Assembly: GCA_003284265.1 (NCBI GenBank)
Contig: QBVV01000001.1
Location: 62,001-126,000, forward strand
Source of the DNA: SAR116 cluster bacterium AG-313-A07
Lineage (GTDB): Bacteria > Pseudomonadota > Alphaproteobacteria > Thalassobaculales > Thalassobaculaceae
Direction: 5' to 3'
DNA length: 64,000 bases
The position numbers were made by a program, and so were the translations under genes. This document shows, piece after piece, positions 18,045 through 28,690 of this stretch. The notes under the pieces were generated by a model. That model searched no databases. It saw nothing but the letters and a program-made list of their open reading frames with translations, and was not told the origin of the DNA. The first letter of the stretch is position 1, and every line of letters begins with the position of its first letter.

Positions 18045-20681
18045 TTATGACGTTCTAACATCTGACTGCACGGATTCAAGAGTTCTGGCTATTTCTTTAA
18101 TTTCGAAACACTCTATCAGATCTCCAATTTGTAAGTCGTTGTAATTTTCAAAAGCAGCTCCACATTCCGACCCTTCTTTGATTTCATTGACTTCATCTTT
18201 GAATCGTTTCAACGTTTTTAACGATCCTTCATGTATTACGACATTATCACGTAACAAACGAACATTAGCTCCACGCTTGATGTTTCCTTCTGTAACCATA
18301 CAACCCGCTATTTTGCCAACTTTACTTATGTTAAAGACCTCTTTGACTTCTGCGTTACCGAGGAACTCCTCTTTCAGGTCTGGTGATAAGAGTCCTGTAA
18401 GGGCTGACTTGATATCATCGATAACATTGTAGATAATTGAGTAATATCGAACGTCAATTCCACTTTTTTGAGCTAACTGCCTTGCTTGAGGGTTCGCGCG
18501 AACGTTAAATCCTATTACGATCGCATTGGATGCGGCAGCTAAAGTTATGTCAGATTCGCTTATTCCACCAACTGCGCCTAGTAAAATACGAACTGTAACG
18601 GTTGGATTAGAGATACGCTCAAGACTTGTTCTGATTGCCTCTAGTGAGCCATGCACATCTGTTTTAATTAGCACAGGTAGTTCCTCTGCTTGGCCTGCTG
18701 CTATTGCTGATAACATTTGTTCCACTGTACCTCTTGCGCCGGCGGTTGCTTGTTTTCGTCGGATTTCTCGCTGTCTGTACTCAACAATTTCCCTCGCCCT
18801 AGCCTCATGCTCAACCACCACAAAATCGTCCCCGGCAACTGGAGAACCATTTAGCCCCAGTACTTCCGCGGGAAAACTGGGGCCACATTCTGTAATTCGA
18901 CTTCCGCGATCGTCAAGTAATGCTCGTACCCGACCCCATTCTGCTCCCGCTACAAAAATATCCCCAATTTTGAGAGTTCCATGTTGAACTAAGACAGTTG
19001 CTACACTACCTTTGCCGCGTTCCACTTTTGACTCCACAATTGTGCCAGCTGCCGTCCTATTTGGGTTCGATTTTAGTTCTAGTATCTCCGACTGTAGTAA
19101 AATTGCTTCTTGTAACTTTTCTAATCCCTCTCCCGTTTTAGCAGATACGTGAACTTGCATGACTTCTCCTCCAAGTTCTTCTACTATTACCTCATGCTGT
19201 AAAAGTTCTGTTTGCACTTTACCAGGATCTGCATCCGGAAGATCTATTTTATTGACGGCTACAATCATTGGGCTCTGAGCTGCTTTAGCATGCTGAATAG
19301 CTTCGACTGTTTGTTGTTTTATTCCATCGTCAGCCGAAACTACCAAAATTATCAGGTCAGTGACTGTCGCCCCTCTAGCACGCATCTCAGTGAAAGCTTC
19401 ATGGCCTGGGGTATCCAAGAATGTTATTTTTTCACCCGATTGTGAGTTAATTTGATATGCTCCTATGTGTTGAGTAATACCACCAGCCTCACCCGTGACG
19501 ATGTCAGTTTTTCTAAGCGCATCCAGGAGTGATGTTTTCCCGTGGTCTACATGCCCCATTATGGTGACCACTGGAGCTCGTGGCTCCGTGTTTTCTTCAA
19601 GTTCTTGTTCGACTTGAAGCCCTGTTTCAACGTCCGACTCGGACACACGCCTAACGTTATGACCAAACTCCGCTGTCACGAGCTCTGCTGTATCAGCATC
19701 TATAACCTGATTAATCGTTGCCATCACACCCATTGACATCAACTTCTTTATAACCTCTCCCGCTCTTTCAGCCATGCGGTTTGCCAACTCCTGAACTGTT
19801 ATGGCATCGGGTATCGTAACATCTCTTATACGCTTAGAAGACTCTCCGCTTTCTTCCCGAGCCCTATTCCTTTCCTTTTCTCTGGCTCTTTTAACAGAGG
19901 CTAATGACCGTACCCTTTCAAGTTCCGTATCGTCTAACGCTTGAGATATAGTTAATTTCCCCGAATGGCGCCTTCGTGGTTCACCTCTTCGACTTACAGA
20001 TGGTGTAACTTTTTTATTTGATTCGTTTCGTTTCTTTCCTGACTTAGTTTCGGTCGAACTATCATCTATTTCGATTTCTGCGTCTTCTTCTGCGGTTCTA
20101 TCATTAGATCTATTTGCCTGTCGTGGTGAAGCTCCTTTTGCTAATCTAGCTTCCTCCTCCTCAGCTAATCGTGCCGCCTCTATTATTTTAATTTGTTTCT
20201 CTTCTTCTTCTATTCTTTGGGCTTCTAAAAGCTCTAATTTTCTCCTATCGACCTCTTCCTCTTCGCTTTTAGTTTCCTTTATTTTGGGCGCCAGAGCGGA
20301 CGATGTCTTCTCTTGCTCATTAGATAGGTCATGATTGAGTTTGACTTCCGTTTCTTCCTCGGACACTGGACCCACTTTCGAAGCGCCAGAAGTTTCTAAA
20401 GTATCACCTTTTTGTTGCAATCCTTCTTTCAAGGCGCGATTCCGAGCCGCCCGTTCTTCAGATGTCAGACCCTTAAGTGAGATTTCTTCCACGTTATCTG
20501 GAGCTTTGTTTTCATTATTTACGATCGGAAGGCGTTTCCTCCGGCGCTCAACCTGAACTGTTTTAGAACGACCATGCGAGAAACTTTGTTTAACTTGACT
20601 TGTTTCAATGGTTTTCCCAAGCGAAAGTGTCCCACCACGTGAGAGGCTTAACTTTTTTCGATCTTTATCTTCAGTCGTCAT
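18045..20681 (-). CDS. infB: translation initiation factor IF-2
   Basis: 878 residues. The first 290 are highly charged and low-complexity (glutamate/lysine-rich, probably coiled coil), as in alphaproteobacterial IF-2. An IF2_N module ([18 protein letters not shown]) sits near 297. The G domain starts about 375 with [14 protein letters not shown], then DTPGHEAF and NKIDLPDAD, followed by domains II, III and IV ending in the tRNA-binding C2 domain. IF-2 is the GTPase that delivers initiator fMet-tRNA to the 30S subunit and promotes subunit joining. It lies between the ylxR-type gene and rbfA. Confidence 0.96.
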   Translation of the reverse strand: MTTEDKDRKKLSLSRGGTLSLGKTIETSQVKQSFSHGRSKTVQVERRRKRLPIVNNENKAPDNVEEISLKGLTSEERAARNRALKEGLQQKGDTLETSGASKVGPVSEEETEVKLNHDLSNEQEKTSSALAPKIKETKSEEEEVDRRKLELLEAQRIEEEEKQIKIIEAARLAEEEEARLAKGASPRQANRSNDRTAEEDAEIEIDDSSTETKSGKKRNESNKKVTPSVSRRGEPRRRHSGKLTISQALDDTELERVRSLASVKRAREKERNRAREESGESSKRIRDVTIPDAITVQELANRMAERAGEVIKKLMSMGVMATINQVIDADTAELVTAEFGHNVRRVSESDVETGLQVEQELEENTEPRAPVVTIMGHVDHGKTSLLDALRKTDIVTGEAGGITQHIGAYQINSQSGEKITFLDTPGHEAFTEMRARGATVTDLIILVVSADDGIKQQTVEAIQHAKAAQSPMIVAVNKIDLPDADPGKVQTELLQHEVIVEELGGEVMQVHVSAKTGEGLEKLQEAILLQSEILELKSNPNRTAAGTIVESKVERGKGSVATVLVQHGTLKIGDIFVAGAEWGRVRALLDDRGSRITECGPSFPAEVLGLNGSPVAGDDFVVVEHEARAREIVEYRQREIRRKQATAGARGTVEQMLSAIAAGQAEELPVLIKTDVHGSLEAIRTSLERISNPTVTVRILLGAVGGISESDITLAAASNAIVIGFNVRANPQARQLAQKSGIDVRYYSIIYNVIDDIKSALTGLLSPDLKEEFLGNAEVKEVFNISKVGKIAGCMVTEGNIKRGANVRLLRDNVVIHEGSLKTLKRFKDEVNEIKEGSECGAAFENYNDLQIGDLIECFEIKEIARTLESVQSDVRTS

Positions 20682-20711
20682 TCGATTAACACGCGTCCCT
20701 AATCAAAAAAT

Positions 20712-21395
20712 CTATATGATAGTCTCAATACACTGGTAAGTCGAATTTTCCAACTTAACATTTTTGTTACTTTTCCTAAACTGCTCCAAACGACCAAAAT
20801 CTTTTTTAAATTTAGCCATTAGTCCATCATTACCCTTTTTATTATCCACGGCAATGGCAAGATGGATTGCATCACGCTTTTCAAACGCTCTCGCTAGTTC
20901 TTTCCCATAGGCGCAATCTAAAATAGGAATATTAGGGTCAAGTCGAGTTAATTTATTCCTACCATCCTCGGCACCATCTTTGGCTTCTATTCTCAACAAA
21001 ACTTTACGTTCCCGAAGTGCGCGATCTATCTTGGCATGACCAGCTAAGACTCGTCCGGCTCGTCTAGCGAGTCCGACTGCGGATACTGCTCGATCAACTA
21101 ACTTTCGTTCTATATTTTCAAGAAAACCATCAGAAATTAAAACCTTTTGGTGAGTCGACCTCTCAAATGATCTTTTTTCTACCGTTTTAGATATTGTCTC
21201 ATAACATGATGTAACCCACATCCCCTTTCCAGGTAGTTTTTCTTCTATATCCGGGACCACTTCGCCAAGAGGACCTAGCACAAATCGTATCATTTTTACT
21301 GGCTCTCGAGACTGCCCAGTTACAATGCATTTACGGAGGGTAATCCTACTTTTGTGGCGTTGATGTAGCTGGTATGTTTCTTTTTTTTGTTTCAA
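20712..21395 (-). CDS. YlxR (DUF448) - L7Ae-like RNA-binding fusion
   Basis: 227 residues. The N-terminal YlxR domain shows RKCIVTGQSREPVKMIRFV (about 21-39) and the conserved LPGKGMWVT. The C-terminal part from about 105 (AVSAVGLARRAGRVLAGHAKI) is an L7Ae/L30e-like fold, usually a separate ylxQ product in Firmicutes but commonly fused in alphaproteobacteria. It is thought to bind RNA; YlxR proteins have been linked to RNase P and to nucleoid or transcription control elsewhere. Its position between nusA and infB, three bases after nusA, is the conserved one. The tail is lysine-rich. Confidence 0.88.
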   Translation of the reverse strand: MKQKKETYQLHQRHKSRITLRKCIVTGQSREPVKMIRFVLGPLGEVVPDIEEKLPGKGMWVTSCYETISKTVEKRSFERSTHQKVLISDGFLENIERKLVDRAVSAVGLARRAGRVLAGHAKIDRALRERKVLLRIEAKDGAEDGRNKLTRLDPNIPILDCAYGKELARAFEKRDAIHLAIAVDNKKGNDGLMAKFKKDFGRLEQFRKSNKNVKLENSTYQCIETII

Positions 21396-21398
21396 GCC

Positions 21399-22955
21399 TC
21401 ATTCCTCGTTATCACTACTTCTTTCGGGAGAAGGGTCTGTGCTCTGTGGCTCTTCAAACCAATGTGCGCGAGCAGCCATAATAATGCTGTTTGCATCCTC
21501 AATAGATAAACCAGCCTCGGGGACCATTTCCATCAATTCGTCACTTGCTAAGTCACCTAGGTCATCAACTGTTTTAATTTGGTTTTCTCCCAAAACGACG
21601 AGCATATTAGGTGTCACTCCATCCATTTCAGCTAGCTCGTCGGTCACACCTAATTCAACACGCCTTTTAAGAAAACTCTCCTGCTCTGCTTGACTAAAAG
21701 CAGATGCTCGGCTTTGCAGTTCTTCTCCAATGGCCTCATCAAAACCCTCGATTTGAGCTAAATCAGAAAGAGAGGAGTGCGCGATTTCTTGAACTGAGGC
21801 AAATCCTTCAGCGACTAATAAATGTGCTATTACATCGTCTATATCTAAAGCTTCCATAAAAGCGGTTGACCTAGTTTTAAATTCTTCTTGTCTTCTTTCT
21901 GACTCTTCGGCTTCGGTTAGGATATCTATATCCCATCCACTTAAGATTGACGCCAACCTCACGTTCTGTCCGCGACGGCCTATCGCCAGACTAAGCTGCT
22001 CATCGGGAACCACCACCTCTATTCGTTTTTGATCCTCGTCCAGTACGACTTTACTAACTTCAGCAGGTGCGAGAGCGTTAACTACAAATGTCGCAGGGTC
22101 GTCTGACCAAGGAATAATATCTATTTTTTCACCCTGTAATTCACCAACTACAGCCTGTACTCGACTACCGCGCATTCCCACGCACGCTCCCACGGGATCA
22201 ATACTTCCATCATAAGACAAGACACCTATTTTGGCTCGGCTCCCGGGGTCTCTAGCCACCGATTTGATCTCTATTATACCATCATAAATTTCAGGTACTT
22301 CCTGTTTGAACATCCCTTTCATAAATTCTGGGTGGGTTCGTGATACAAAAATTTGCGGTCCTCTAGATTCTTCCCTCACATCATATATGTATGCCCTGAC
22401 CCGATCCCCATTTCTGAATGATTCTCTGGGCAAGAGCTCATCCCTCCTCAAGATTGCTTCAGCTCTTCCAAGATCCAAAGTGACATTGCCAAATTCAACA
22501 CGTTTTACAATACCATTTATTATTTCCCCAACGCGGTCTTTGAATTCATCGTACTGTCGCGATCTTTCCGCTTCTCGCACTTTTTGAACTATAACTTGCT
22601 TAGCTGTTTGCGCCGCTATTCTAGCAAAATCTATTGGTGGGAGCGGGTCTATTATATAATCGCCAAGTGTTAATGAGTCGTCTTTTTTATGTGCTTGGTC
22701 CAGAGTGATTTGTGTCACTTCGTCCTCGATTTCATCAACAATTTGGGTGCGCCTGACCAGTCTTATCTCTCCAGATGTTCTATCGATACTCGCTTGAATA
22801 TCGTGTTCATTTCCGTATTTTGATCGACCCGCTTTTTGGATGGCTTGTTCCATTGCTTCTATTACTTCTTCGCGCTCAATGCCTTTTTCGCGGGCTACAA
22901 CGTCAGCCACCTGTATTAATTCTAATTTTGGAAAAGATGCTATTTCAATGGACAC
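21399..22955 (-). CDS. nusA: transcription termination/antitermination factor NusA
   Basis: 518 residues from GTG 22955. The N-terminal RNA-polymerase-binding domain (about 1-130) is followed by an S1 domain (IINGIVKRVEFGNVTLDLG, about 147), then KH1 and KH2 (VGACVGMRGSRVQAVVGEL and IGRRGQNVRLASILSGW). The C-terminal region has two helix-hairpin-helix acidic repeats and an acidic tail, as in proteobacterial NusA. It modulates pausing, termination and rRNA antitermination. Encoded after rimP, in an operon whose leader carries a terminator-like hairpin, which fits possible NusA autoregulation. Confidence 0.96.
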   Translation of the reverse strand: MSIEIASFPKLELIQVADVVAREKGIEREEVIEAMEQAIQKAGRSKYGNEHDIQASIDRTSGEIRLVRRTQIVDEIEDEVTQITLDQAHKKDDSLTLGDYIIDPLPPIDFARIAAQTAKQVIVQKVREAERSRQYDEFKDRVGEIINGIVKRVEFGNVTLDLGRAEAILRRDELLPRESFRNGDRVRAYIYDVREESRGPQIFVSRTHPEFMKGMFKQEVPEIYDGIIEIKSVARDPGSRAKIGVLSYDGSIDPVGACVGMRGSRVQAVVGELQGEKIDIIPWSDDPATFVVNALAPAEVSKVVLDEDQKRIEVVVPDEQLSLAIGRRGQNVRLASILSGWDIDILTEAEESERRQEEFKTRSTAFMEALDIDDVIAHLLVAEGFASVQEIAHSSLSDLAQIEGFDEAIGEELQSRASAFSQAEQESFLKRRVELGVTDELAEMDGVTPNMLVVLGENQIKTVDDLGDLASDELMEMVPEAGLSIEDANSIIMAARAHWFEEPQSTDPSPERSSDNEE

Positions 22956-22976
22956 GTTCTTGCTCGCCTCAGTAGT

Positions 22977-23492
22977 TTAAATTTGATTGTTTTGACTTGC
23001 ATTAATTAATTTGTCTGTGAGTATCAGTTTCGCTCTTCTAATATTCGAAAAATCAACAATTACTTCTTCTTTTTTAGGTTCACCGTTTTCTATCATTCTA
23101 AACTTGATGGCTTCATTGCCGCTTACGCCGCCTAATTGGCATTTAATTTTTGTCCGCCCACCTACAGGGCTTCTTAACTCTATATTTGCATCAAAACCTT
23201 CGTAATGCATGAAATGACTTAATTTATTTAGTTTTCTATCTATACCCGGAGATGTTACTTCTAAGTTGTAAGCATGTTTTATAATGTCTTCGATGTCGAG
23301 CCTAACCGCCGCTAACTTGGTTATTTGTACACAATCATCAATTGTGATACTCTTTGTATCTAATCGCTCAACAACTAACTGCACAATTCCATTTCCCATT
23401 TGCGATAGATTAATTTCAACTAACTCGTAACCCTCTGCGCCCAAGCTTGGATTTAATATTTCTGCTATTTGTTCACTCAAGACGTTATTCAT
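22977..23492 (-). CDS. rimP: ribosome maturation factor RimP
   Basis: 171 residues. The N-terminal domain shows LGAEGYELVEINL and the region ITIDDCVQITKLAAVRLD; the conserved YNLEVTSPGIDRKL is complete, followed by the small C-terminal Sm-like domain with FSNIRRAKLILTD. RimP is needed for late 30S assembly. It is the first gene of the rimP-nusA-ylxR-infB-rbfA-truB-rpsO operon, with its start about 31 bases after the end of the leader hairpin's U-run. Confidence 0.93.
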   Translation of the reverse strand: MNNVLSEQIAEILNPSLGAEGYELVEINLSQMGNGIVQLVVERLDTKSITIDDCVQITKLAAVRLDIEDIIKHAYNLEVTSPGIDRKLNKLSHFMHYEGFDANIELRSPVGGRTKIKCQLGGVSGNEAIKFRMIENGEPKKEEVIVDFSNIRRAKLILTDKLINASQNNQI

Positions 23493-23522
23493 TACAGGAA
23501 GCCTAAAACCTCACGCTGACAA

Positions 23523-23545
23523 TAAAAAATGGGCCTTTGGCCCAT
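23523..23545 (-). terminator. intrinsic terminator-like hairpin, between trmB and rimP
   Basis: On the minus strand ATGGGCC-AAA-GGCCCAT, a perfect 7-bp GC-rich stem with a 3-base loop, is followed by a run of five U. It would terminate the trmB transcript. A good promoter lies upstream of it, so it also falls inside the predicted leader of the rimP-nusA-infB operon and could act there as an attenuator. Confidence 0.7.
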
Positions 23546-23590
23546 CACACAATTCAGTTTTACGCTCTACTCATACACTGCTTGAGGTAA

Positions 23591-23619
23591 TTATTACAAG
23601 ATAATTCGACTCAAAGCAA
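23591..23619 (-). promoter_or_regulatory. candidate promoter of the rimP-nusA-infB operon
   Basis: TTGCTT is followed after exactly 17 bases by TAATAA on the minus strand. Transcription would start near 23584, giving a leader of about 90 bases that includes the terminator-like hairpin. Confidence 0.45.
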
Positions 23620-23640
23620 TAATATACCGAACCCAATAAA

Positions 23641-24357
23641 CTACATCTTTTGGTATCGCAGAAAAATTGGCGTACGTCCCTGTGTGAGCGCTTTTTTTTC
23701 GTATCGGGTTTGCGGCCAATCAGCTGGCCGTAATCGCCAATCGTTAGGTCGCCGTGCTAGCCACTCAAAGCCGGGATGATCTTTTAAATGCAAAAGGATC
23801 CATCTTAAATATACAGGGTCATCGGTAGCCACACGAAATTCCCCGCCAGTTTTTAATAACCTATAAAACTGGTCCAAAATGTTTTTTTGAATGATTCGCC
23901 TATTTTCATGCCTTTTTTTCCTCCAGGGATCTGGAAATAAAATAAATAAACGGTCGATGCTGTTATCCGGGAGACGCGTCAAAAAAGGCCGTGCATCGTC
24001 GGCCAATATTCTAATATTGGCGAGTTGTTTATTTTGGACATCGCGAAGCAGGCTGGCTATTCCATTTAGAAAAGGCTCACATCCTATAAAACCCACGGTC
24101 GGATTGTTTTCTGCTTGCCAAGATATATGCTCACCACCTCCGAAACCGATTTCCATCCAAATAGATGCTGTCGTTTGCGGAAATAGATCAAACGGATTTT
24201 TGATATAAGTCTTATCGGATGAGTCAATTTTTAAGTCTTGTAAGTCGTTCTCAAGTAGACTAGCCATACTAGGGCGTAGTTTTCTGCCACGTCGGCGTCC
24301 TCTGAAAATGACAGGGTATTTTTCTAAAGACAATTCTTCCAGCCATATTTTATTCAA
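23641..24357 (-). CDS. trmB: tRNA (guanine(46)-N7)-methyltransferase
   Basis: 238 residues with the Rossmann methyltransferase core: IWMEIGFGGGEHI (SAM-binding loop, about residue 66), GCEPFLNGI, and the diagnostic FPDPWRKKRHENRRI (about 142-156), followed by RVATDDPVYLRW. The substrate-binding C-terminal TRYEKKALTQGRTP is intact. It forms m7G at position 46 of the tRNA variable loop. It lies four bases downstream of metK, whose product is its methyl donor, and is followed by an intrinsic terminator. Confidence 0.95.
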   Translation of the reverse strand: MNKIWLEELSLEKYPVIFRGRRRGRKLRPSMASLLENDLQDLKIDSSDKTYIKNPFDLFPQTTASIWMEIGFGGGEHISWQAENNPTVGFIGCEPFLNGIASLLRDVQNKQLANIRILADDARPFLTRLPDNSIDRLFILFPDPWRKKRHENRRIIQKNILDQFYRLLKTGGEFRVATDDPVYLRWILLHLKDHPGFEWLARRPNDWRLRPADWPQTRYEKKALTQGRTPIFLRYQKM

Positions 24358-24361
24358 TTGA

Positions 24362-25537
24362 TTAATATTTATGTTTGAAATTTTCTAACTCATCAACCAA
24401 ATCTAGTTTCTCCCAGGAAAATCCACCATCGGGGTCGGGTTGCCTGCCAAAATGGCCATAAGCCGCGGTTCGTGCATATATTGGTCGACTTAGCCCTAAT
24501 CGTTCTCTTATGCCTCTTGGTGATAAATCAACTATATCGTGTAAATATTCACCTAGTTTTTCTTCTGAAACCTTCCCTGTTCCATAAGTATTTACGTAAA
24601 TGGAGAGTGGCTTAGCTACGCCGATAGCATATGAGAGTTGTATGGTGCACCTGTCAGCTAGGTTTGCCGCAACTACATTCTTTGCCACCCATCGCGCTGC
24701 ATATGCGGCTGATCTATCAACTTTTGTAGGATCTTTTCCGGAGAAGGCTCCTCCGCCATGGGGCGCTGCACCACCATAGGTATCAACTATAATTTTTCTT
24801 CCTGTCAGGCCGGCGTCACCGTCAGGGCCGCCAATAACAAATCGACCTGTTGGGTTGACGTAAAATTCGTCTTCAGGGCACATCCAACCATCTGGCAATA
24901 CACGTTCGACGAATGGGCGCACCAGCTCCCTGACCTCCATTTGATCTAGGCTTTCATCGTGTTGTGTCGAGATTACCACCGAAGTTGCCCCCACTGGTTT
25001 CCCATTTTCGTATCGAAGGCTCACTTGACTTTTGGAATCCGGGCCTAGACCAACAATTTTCCCCGACCTACGTGCGTCGGCCATTTCACGAAGAATAGAG
25101 TGTGAATATTGTATCGGTGCAGGCATTAGTGTTTCCGTTTCCCGACAAGCGTAACCAAACATTATGCCTTGATCGCCTGCTCCCTCATCTTTGTTACCAG
25201 CAGAGTCTACACCAAGTGCGATATCACTAGACTGTTCATGTAAAAGAATAGTGATTTCTGCATTTTTCCAATGGAAACCATCTTGCTCATAACCAATTTC
25301 TCGAACAGCCTCCCTTACCGCTTTAGTTATTATATCATGGGTGACATCGGAGGGCCCTCGTATTTCTCCGGCCAAGATTATTTTATTTGTTGTTGATAGC
25401 GTTTCACACGCTATTCTACTATTTTTGTCTGCCTTAAGATATAAATCGACTACGGTATCTGAAATTCTATCACAAACCTTATCAGGGTGCCCTTCAGAGA
25501 CCGACTCACTCGTAAAAATGAAATTTTCTTGAGCCAT
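24362..25537 (-). CDS. metK: S-adenosylmethionine synthetase
   Basis: 391 residues with an excellent binding site (GGGGAG) before ATG 25537. Conserved motifs are all seen: [28 protein letters not shown], the P-loop-like [19 protein letters not shown] and [10 protein letters not shown] near the end. It makes S-adenosylmethionine and tripolyphosphate from methionine and ATP. It is followed immediately by trmB; the metK-trmB pair is typical for alphaproteobacteria. The 89-base leader does not match any SAM riboswitch class I can recognise. The HTH regulator often found between metK and lnt is absent. Confidence 0.97.
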   Translation of the reverse strand: MAQENFIFTSESVSEGHPDKVCDRISDTVVDLYLKADKNSRIACETLSTTNKIILAGEIRGPSDVTHDIITKAVREAVREIGYEQDGFHWKNAEITILLHEQSSDIALGVDSAGNKDEGAGDQGIMFGYACRETETLMPAPIQYSHSILREMADARRSGKIVGLGPDSKSQVSLRYENGKPVGATSVVISTQHDESLDQMEVRELVRPFVERVLPDGWMCPEDEFYVNPTGRFVIGGPDGDAGLTGRKIIVDTYGGAAPHGGGAFSGKDPTKVDRSAAYAARWVAKNVVAANLADRCTIQLSYAIGVAKPLSIYVNTYGTGKVSEEKLGEYLHDIVDLSPRGIRERLGLSRPIYARTAAYGHFGRQPDPDGGFSWEKLDLVDELENFKHKY

Positions 25538-25575
25538 AAGTGCTCCCCATTCAGTGATATAGTTTTCTATTACTC

Positions 25576-25602
25576 GTATTAGTTCAGTACCTAAAAGGTC
25601 AA
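25576..25602 (-). promoter_or_regulatory. candidate promoter of metK
   Basis: TTGACC and TAATAC are separated by 15 bases on the minus strand, about 40 bases before the metK start. The hexamers are good but the spacing is shorter than ideal. Confidence 0.35.
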
Positions 25603-25626
25603 TAGGAATTAAGTTTTTTTGTAAAT

Positions 25627-27198
25627 TTAAATCTCACTATTTCTCTTAAAATAGATAATTATAATAAAAGAAGAGATTAAAAGTAAATAAATCCAATCCC
25701 CAAACAAGCTATAAATTGTGGGTGATAATGTTGGTGCGGCTAAGTGTTTATCCAGGACGCCAGTCTGATTAAGGTTTATTTCTCCGATTGTTCTGCCGTA
25801 TGCATCATAAAACCCGGATATACCGGTGTTAGCAGATCTAATTAAGGGGATACCTTCCTCAATTGCCCGCATTTTAGCAATTTCTAAATGTTGCTTGGGC
25901 CCGGCACCAGTTCCAAACCAGGCGTCGTTGGTTAGATTAATAATGAGTTTGACTCTATTTCCTTTCTTCCCATTGAATATCTCTCCAGGAAAGATAATCT
26001 CATAACAAATCAAGGGAGCTATTTTGCCGATCGAGGGAACATCAATCAATTTAGGGCCAGTCCCAACTTGGAAATCGGCTAAGCTCTCAACCAATCGAGA
26101 GATAGGAAGCCACTTTTTGAATGGCACGTACTCACCAAAAGGGACTAGCTTAATTTTATCATAGCGGGCGTCGATATTGCCTGTCTGAGATATAACGAAA
26201 AAGCTATTGTGTAACTTAGTTGGTTTTTGAACAGCAATGGCAGGGGCACCGGTGATAAGTATGGATGGCTCGTCAATCGCAGTCATTATTAATCTTCGTA
26301 AACTTTGATCGTTTTCTATAAAAGCAGGTATAGCCGTTTCGGGCCATATGATCATCTTAATAACAGAGCTTTCTGGCAGCTTAGAACTAATTGGCAAACT
26401 ACTTAATCTCAGATATTTCGAAATGTTTTTAAACTTTAGCTCAGGGTCCCACTTTTCATTCTGCGGGATATTCGCTTGAACAATTCTTATGATTGTGTTT
26501 CGATCAACTTCCTCATTACTGTTTTGCAACCTCAGCATGCCACCAAATCCCATTGCTAAAGGAATAAAACAACAAGAAAAAAGAATGAAGAATGAAGATT
26601 TTGTTCTGTAAAATCGTTTGCTCAAAAGTATTGATGGAGCTAAGGCAACAAAAATAACAAGAAAATTCAGACCATATGCTCCAACAACTGAAGCTATTTG
26701 ACTTAAGTTTTCAGAAAATGATATCGTGTACGACATCAAATTCCAGGGAAAACCTGTGAATAGCTTGCCTCTTAAAAAATCGGAAATTGACCACAAAATC
26801 GCTATGGTGACTATATCCAACGAGGGTGATCTGCGTATTAAAGGGAAAACACTTAAAATCACTGCAGGAAAGAGAGCTAATACTGCTGGTAGCCCAACAA
26901 TAACAAAGGGAACAAAGACCCCGAACTGATCCCTATCGACTAAAAAAGCGTTTGATATCCAATGGATACCTACCAAGTGAAAACCAAAACTAAAGAGCCA
27001 TGAAACGCGGCCTGCTTCAATTAATCCTGTGCTTCTACTTAAAAGGAATCCTAAAATAGCGAACGAAAAAATTCCAGGTGTAAAGAACCACGGAGGTAGG
27101 GCAGTAGCGGCAATCATCCCCATTAATAAAATAGTTAAGTTTTGACGCCAGCCCATTAGAAAGTAGCTGATGCCTATACGGTATTTACTATGCATCAT
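25627..27198 (-). CDS. lnt: apolipoprotein N-acyltransferase
   Basis: 523 residues. Several N-terminal membrane helices (to about residue 215) precede a periplasmic nitrilase-like domain, and a final helix lies near the C-terminus. The catalytic triad is visible: Glu in WPETAIPAF, Lys in [13 protein letters not shown] and Cys in [10 protein letters not shown]. Lnt adds the third acyl chain to the N-terminal cysteine of lipoproteins in the inner membrane, the last step before sorting to the outer membrane. It lies 11 bases downstream of the CorC-type gene in the miaB-phoH-ybeY-corC-lnt run. Confidence 0.93.
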   Translation of the reverse strand: MMHSKYRIGISYFLMGWRQNLTILLMGMIAATALPPWFFTPGIFSFAILGFLLSRSTGLIEAGRVSWLFSFGFHLVGIHWISNAFLVDRDQFGVFVPFVIVGLPAVLALFPAVILSVFPLIRRSPSLDIVTIAILWSISDFLRGKLFTGFPWNLMSYTISFSENLSQIASVVGAYGLNFLVIFVALAPSILLSKRFYRTKSSFFILFSCCFIPLAMGFGGMLRLQNSNEEVDRNTIIRIVQANIPQNEKWDPELKFKNISKYLRLSSLPISSKLPESSVIKMIIWPETAIPAFIENDQSLRRLIMTAIDEPSILITGAPAIAVQKPTKLHNSFFVISQTGNIDARYDKIKLVPFGEYVPFKKWLPISRLVESLADFQVGTGPKLIDVPSIGKIAPLICYEIIFPGEIFNGKKGNRVKLIINLTNDAWFGTGAGPKQHLEIAKMRAIEEGIPLIRSANTGISGFYDAYGRTIGEINLNQTGVLDKHLAAPTLSPTIYSLFGDWIYLLLISSFIIIIYFKRNSEI

Positions 27199-27209
27199 TA
27201 CTAACCGAT

Positions 27210-28064
27210 TTATTCAGAGGGTAGACTCTCGGAGGGGCGCCGCACTCGAACCGTTTTTAAGCGTCTAGGATCAGCTTCTATAATATCAAATTCCAAACCA
27301 GTTCTATGGCGGATAATCTCACCTCGTTTTGCTATTCGACCAGTTATGCTAAAAATGAGACCAGCTAGTGTTTCTGCTTCCTCTTTTTCTTCTGCATTTA
27401 GTACGGGCCCAAACAGCTCTTCCAATTCTTCCACTGTAGCTCTGGCGTTGGCAATAGCCGTACCATCTGATTGATTAATTATTTTTGGTCCCTCTTCAAC
27501 ATCATGCTCATCGATTATTTCTCCAACAATTTCCTCCACTAAATCTTCTATTGTAATTAAACCGTCTATCCCGCCAAATTCATCAACAACCAATGCTAAA
27601 TGTAATCTAGTCATTCTCATTTCTTGCAAAAGGTCGAGAGCTCTAATCGACGGGGAAACAAATAAAACTTTTCGGATAAGGTCAGATAGCCCCATTTCCT
27701 TTGTTGAATTTAGTTGAGCCAAAACATCTTTTATGTGAACCATACCTATGACTTCATCTAAGGTGTTCCGATACACAGGTAATCGGGAGTGCGCCATTTT
27801 CACCATTTCAGAGACAAGGTCTGGGATAGGTGTTTTCACGTCTATTGCAGTGATATCTGCTCGTGGCACCATTACATCCCAGGCAGTGATATCACGCAAA
27901 TCCAAAACATTCCGAAGAAGTGTTCTTTCATGACTATCGCTGTCGACATGAATCTCATCATCATCAATTAGCTCTTCCAGAGTTCCACGAACAATATCAG
28001 CATTTTGTGGTTTGAAAAATTTTCTCCCCGGCCAAAAATTATTTATTTTTTCAAAAAACCTCAA
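27210..28064 (-). CDS. CorC/HlyC-type CBS-domain protein
   Basis: 284 residues, starting at TTG 28064 in the absence of any usable ATG. Two CBS domains occupy about 60-190 (ITAWDVMVPRADITAID, VIGMVHIKDVLAQL, LVVDEFGGIDGLITIEDLVEEIVGEI) and a CorC_HlyC transporter-associated domain follows (about 200-280). No membrane helices are present, so it is the soluble type. It has been linked to magnesium/cobalt efflux and called hemolysin C on weak grounds. Its fixed place between ybeY and lnt is conserved in proteobacteria, and a role in membrane homeostasis is plausible. Confidence 0.85.
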   Translation of the reverse strand: MRFFEKINNFWPGRKFFKPQNADIVRGTLEELIDDDEIHVDSDSHERTLLRNVLDLRDITAWDVMVPRADITAIDVKTPIPDLVSEMVKMAHSRLPVYRNTLDEVIGMVHIKDVLAQLNSTKEMGLSDLIRKVLFVSPSIRALDLLQEMRMTRLHLALVVDEFGGIDGLITIEDLVEEIVGEIIDEHDVEEGPKIINQSDGTAIANARATVEELEELFGPVLNAEEKEEAETLAGLIFSITGRIAKRGEIIRHRTGLEFDIIEADPRRLKTVRVRRPSESLPSE

Positions 28065-28132
28065 TGTTTTAGATCCAGTAAATAGTTAGCGGATTTAAAG
28101 TATCGTAAAGCGACTAAATCTCTGTACTGTTT

Positions 28133-28639
28133 TCATAAATTGATATTTTCACGGGCTGATAAATCATAAGGGTCGTCTATATTGAGCTTTTGGAGAATTT
28201 TAATTTCAATTCTCTCCATCTTTTCCGCTTCGTTAGTTTTTTCGTGATCAAATCCAAGTAAATGTAAGCAGCCGTGCACTAATAAATGTTGCATGTGGTC
28301 AAGGAAAGGCAGATTAGCCTTAATACTTTCTTCTAAGGTGATTGAGTACCCTATAGCAATATCACCAAGAAAAAATGGTATTTCATCAAAGTGTTGTGAC
28401 CCGCTTGGAAAAGATAAAACATTAGTTGGAGCATCTTTTTTTCTGTACAACTTATTCAAATCAAGCATCCGGTCATTTGTTGTTAACAATAGACCAATCT
28501 CCCTTTTGGACGGACTGAATGGAACTACTTGGTTTTCAAATACCGTGGTGATAGTTTTTTGACAAACTCCTTCTATATTGCTGTCTACGAGGTACCATTC
28601 TTTGCAATCTACAGTAATCTCAACAGTGGTATTGATCAT
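28133..28639 (-). CDS. ybeY: rRNA maturation endoribonuclease YbeY
   Basis: 168 residues. The zinc-binding H-x3-H-x5-H signature is present as HGCLHLLGFDH near residue 133, with LNKLYRKKDAPTNVLSFP as the conserved preceding block. YbeY is a metal-dependent single-strand endoribonuclease needed for 16S rRNA 3' maturation and 70S quality control. It lies in the phoH-ybeY-corC-lnt order, about 50 bases downstream of phoH. Confidence 0.93.
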   Translation of the reverse strand: MINTTVEITVDCKEWYLVDSNIEGVCQKTITTVFENQVVPFSPSKREIGLLLTTNDRMLDLNKLYRKKDAPTNVLSFPSGSQHFDEIPFFLGDIAIGYSITLEESIKANLPFLDHMQHLLVHGCLHLLGFDHEKTNEAEKMERIEIKILQKLNIDDPYDLSARENINL

Positions 28640-28690
28640 CTAGCCACCCCTATTGAAGGTTTTTGGGACAAGTCAACCTACTGAGAGGAG

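Noticed and set aside
25538-25626. Possible SAM-class riboswitch before metK
   Set aside because: The leader ends in GGGGAGCA, which recalls the end of SAM/SAH elements, but the conserved upstream stem and CUUCCUGGC-type loop are absent, and SAM-II/SAM-V patterns do not fit.
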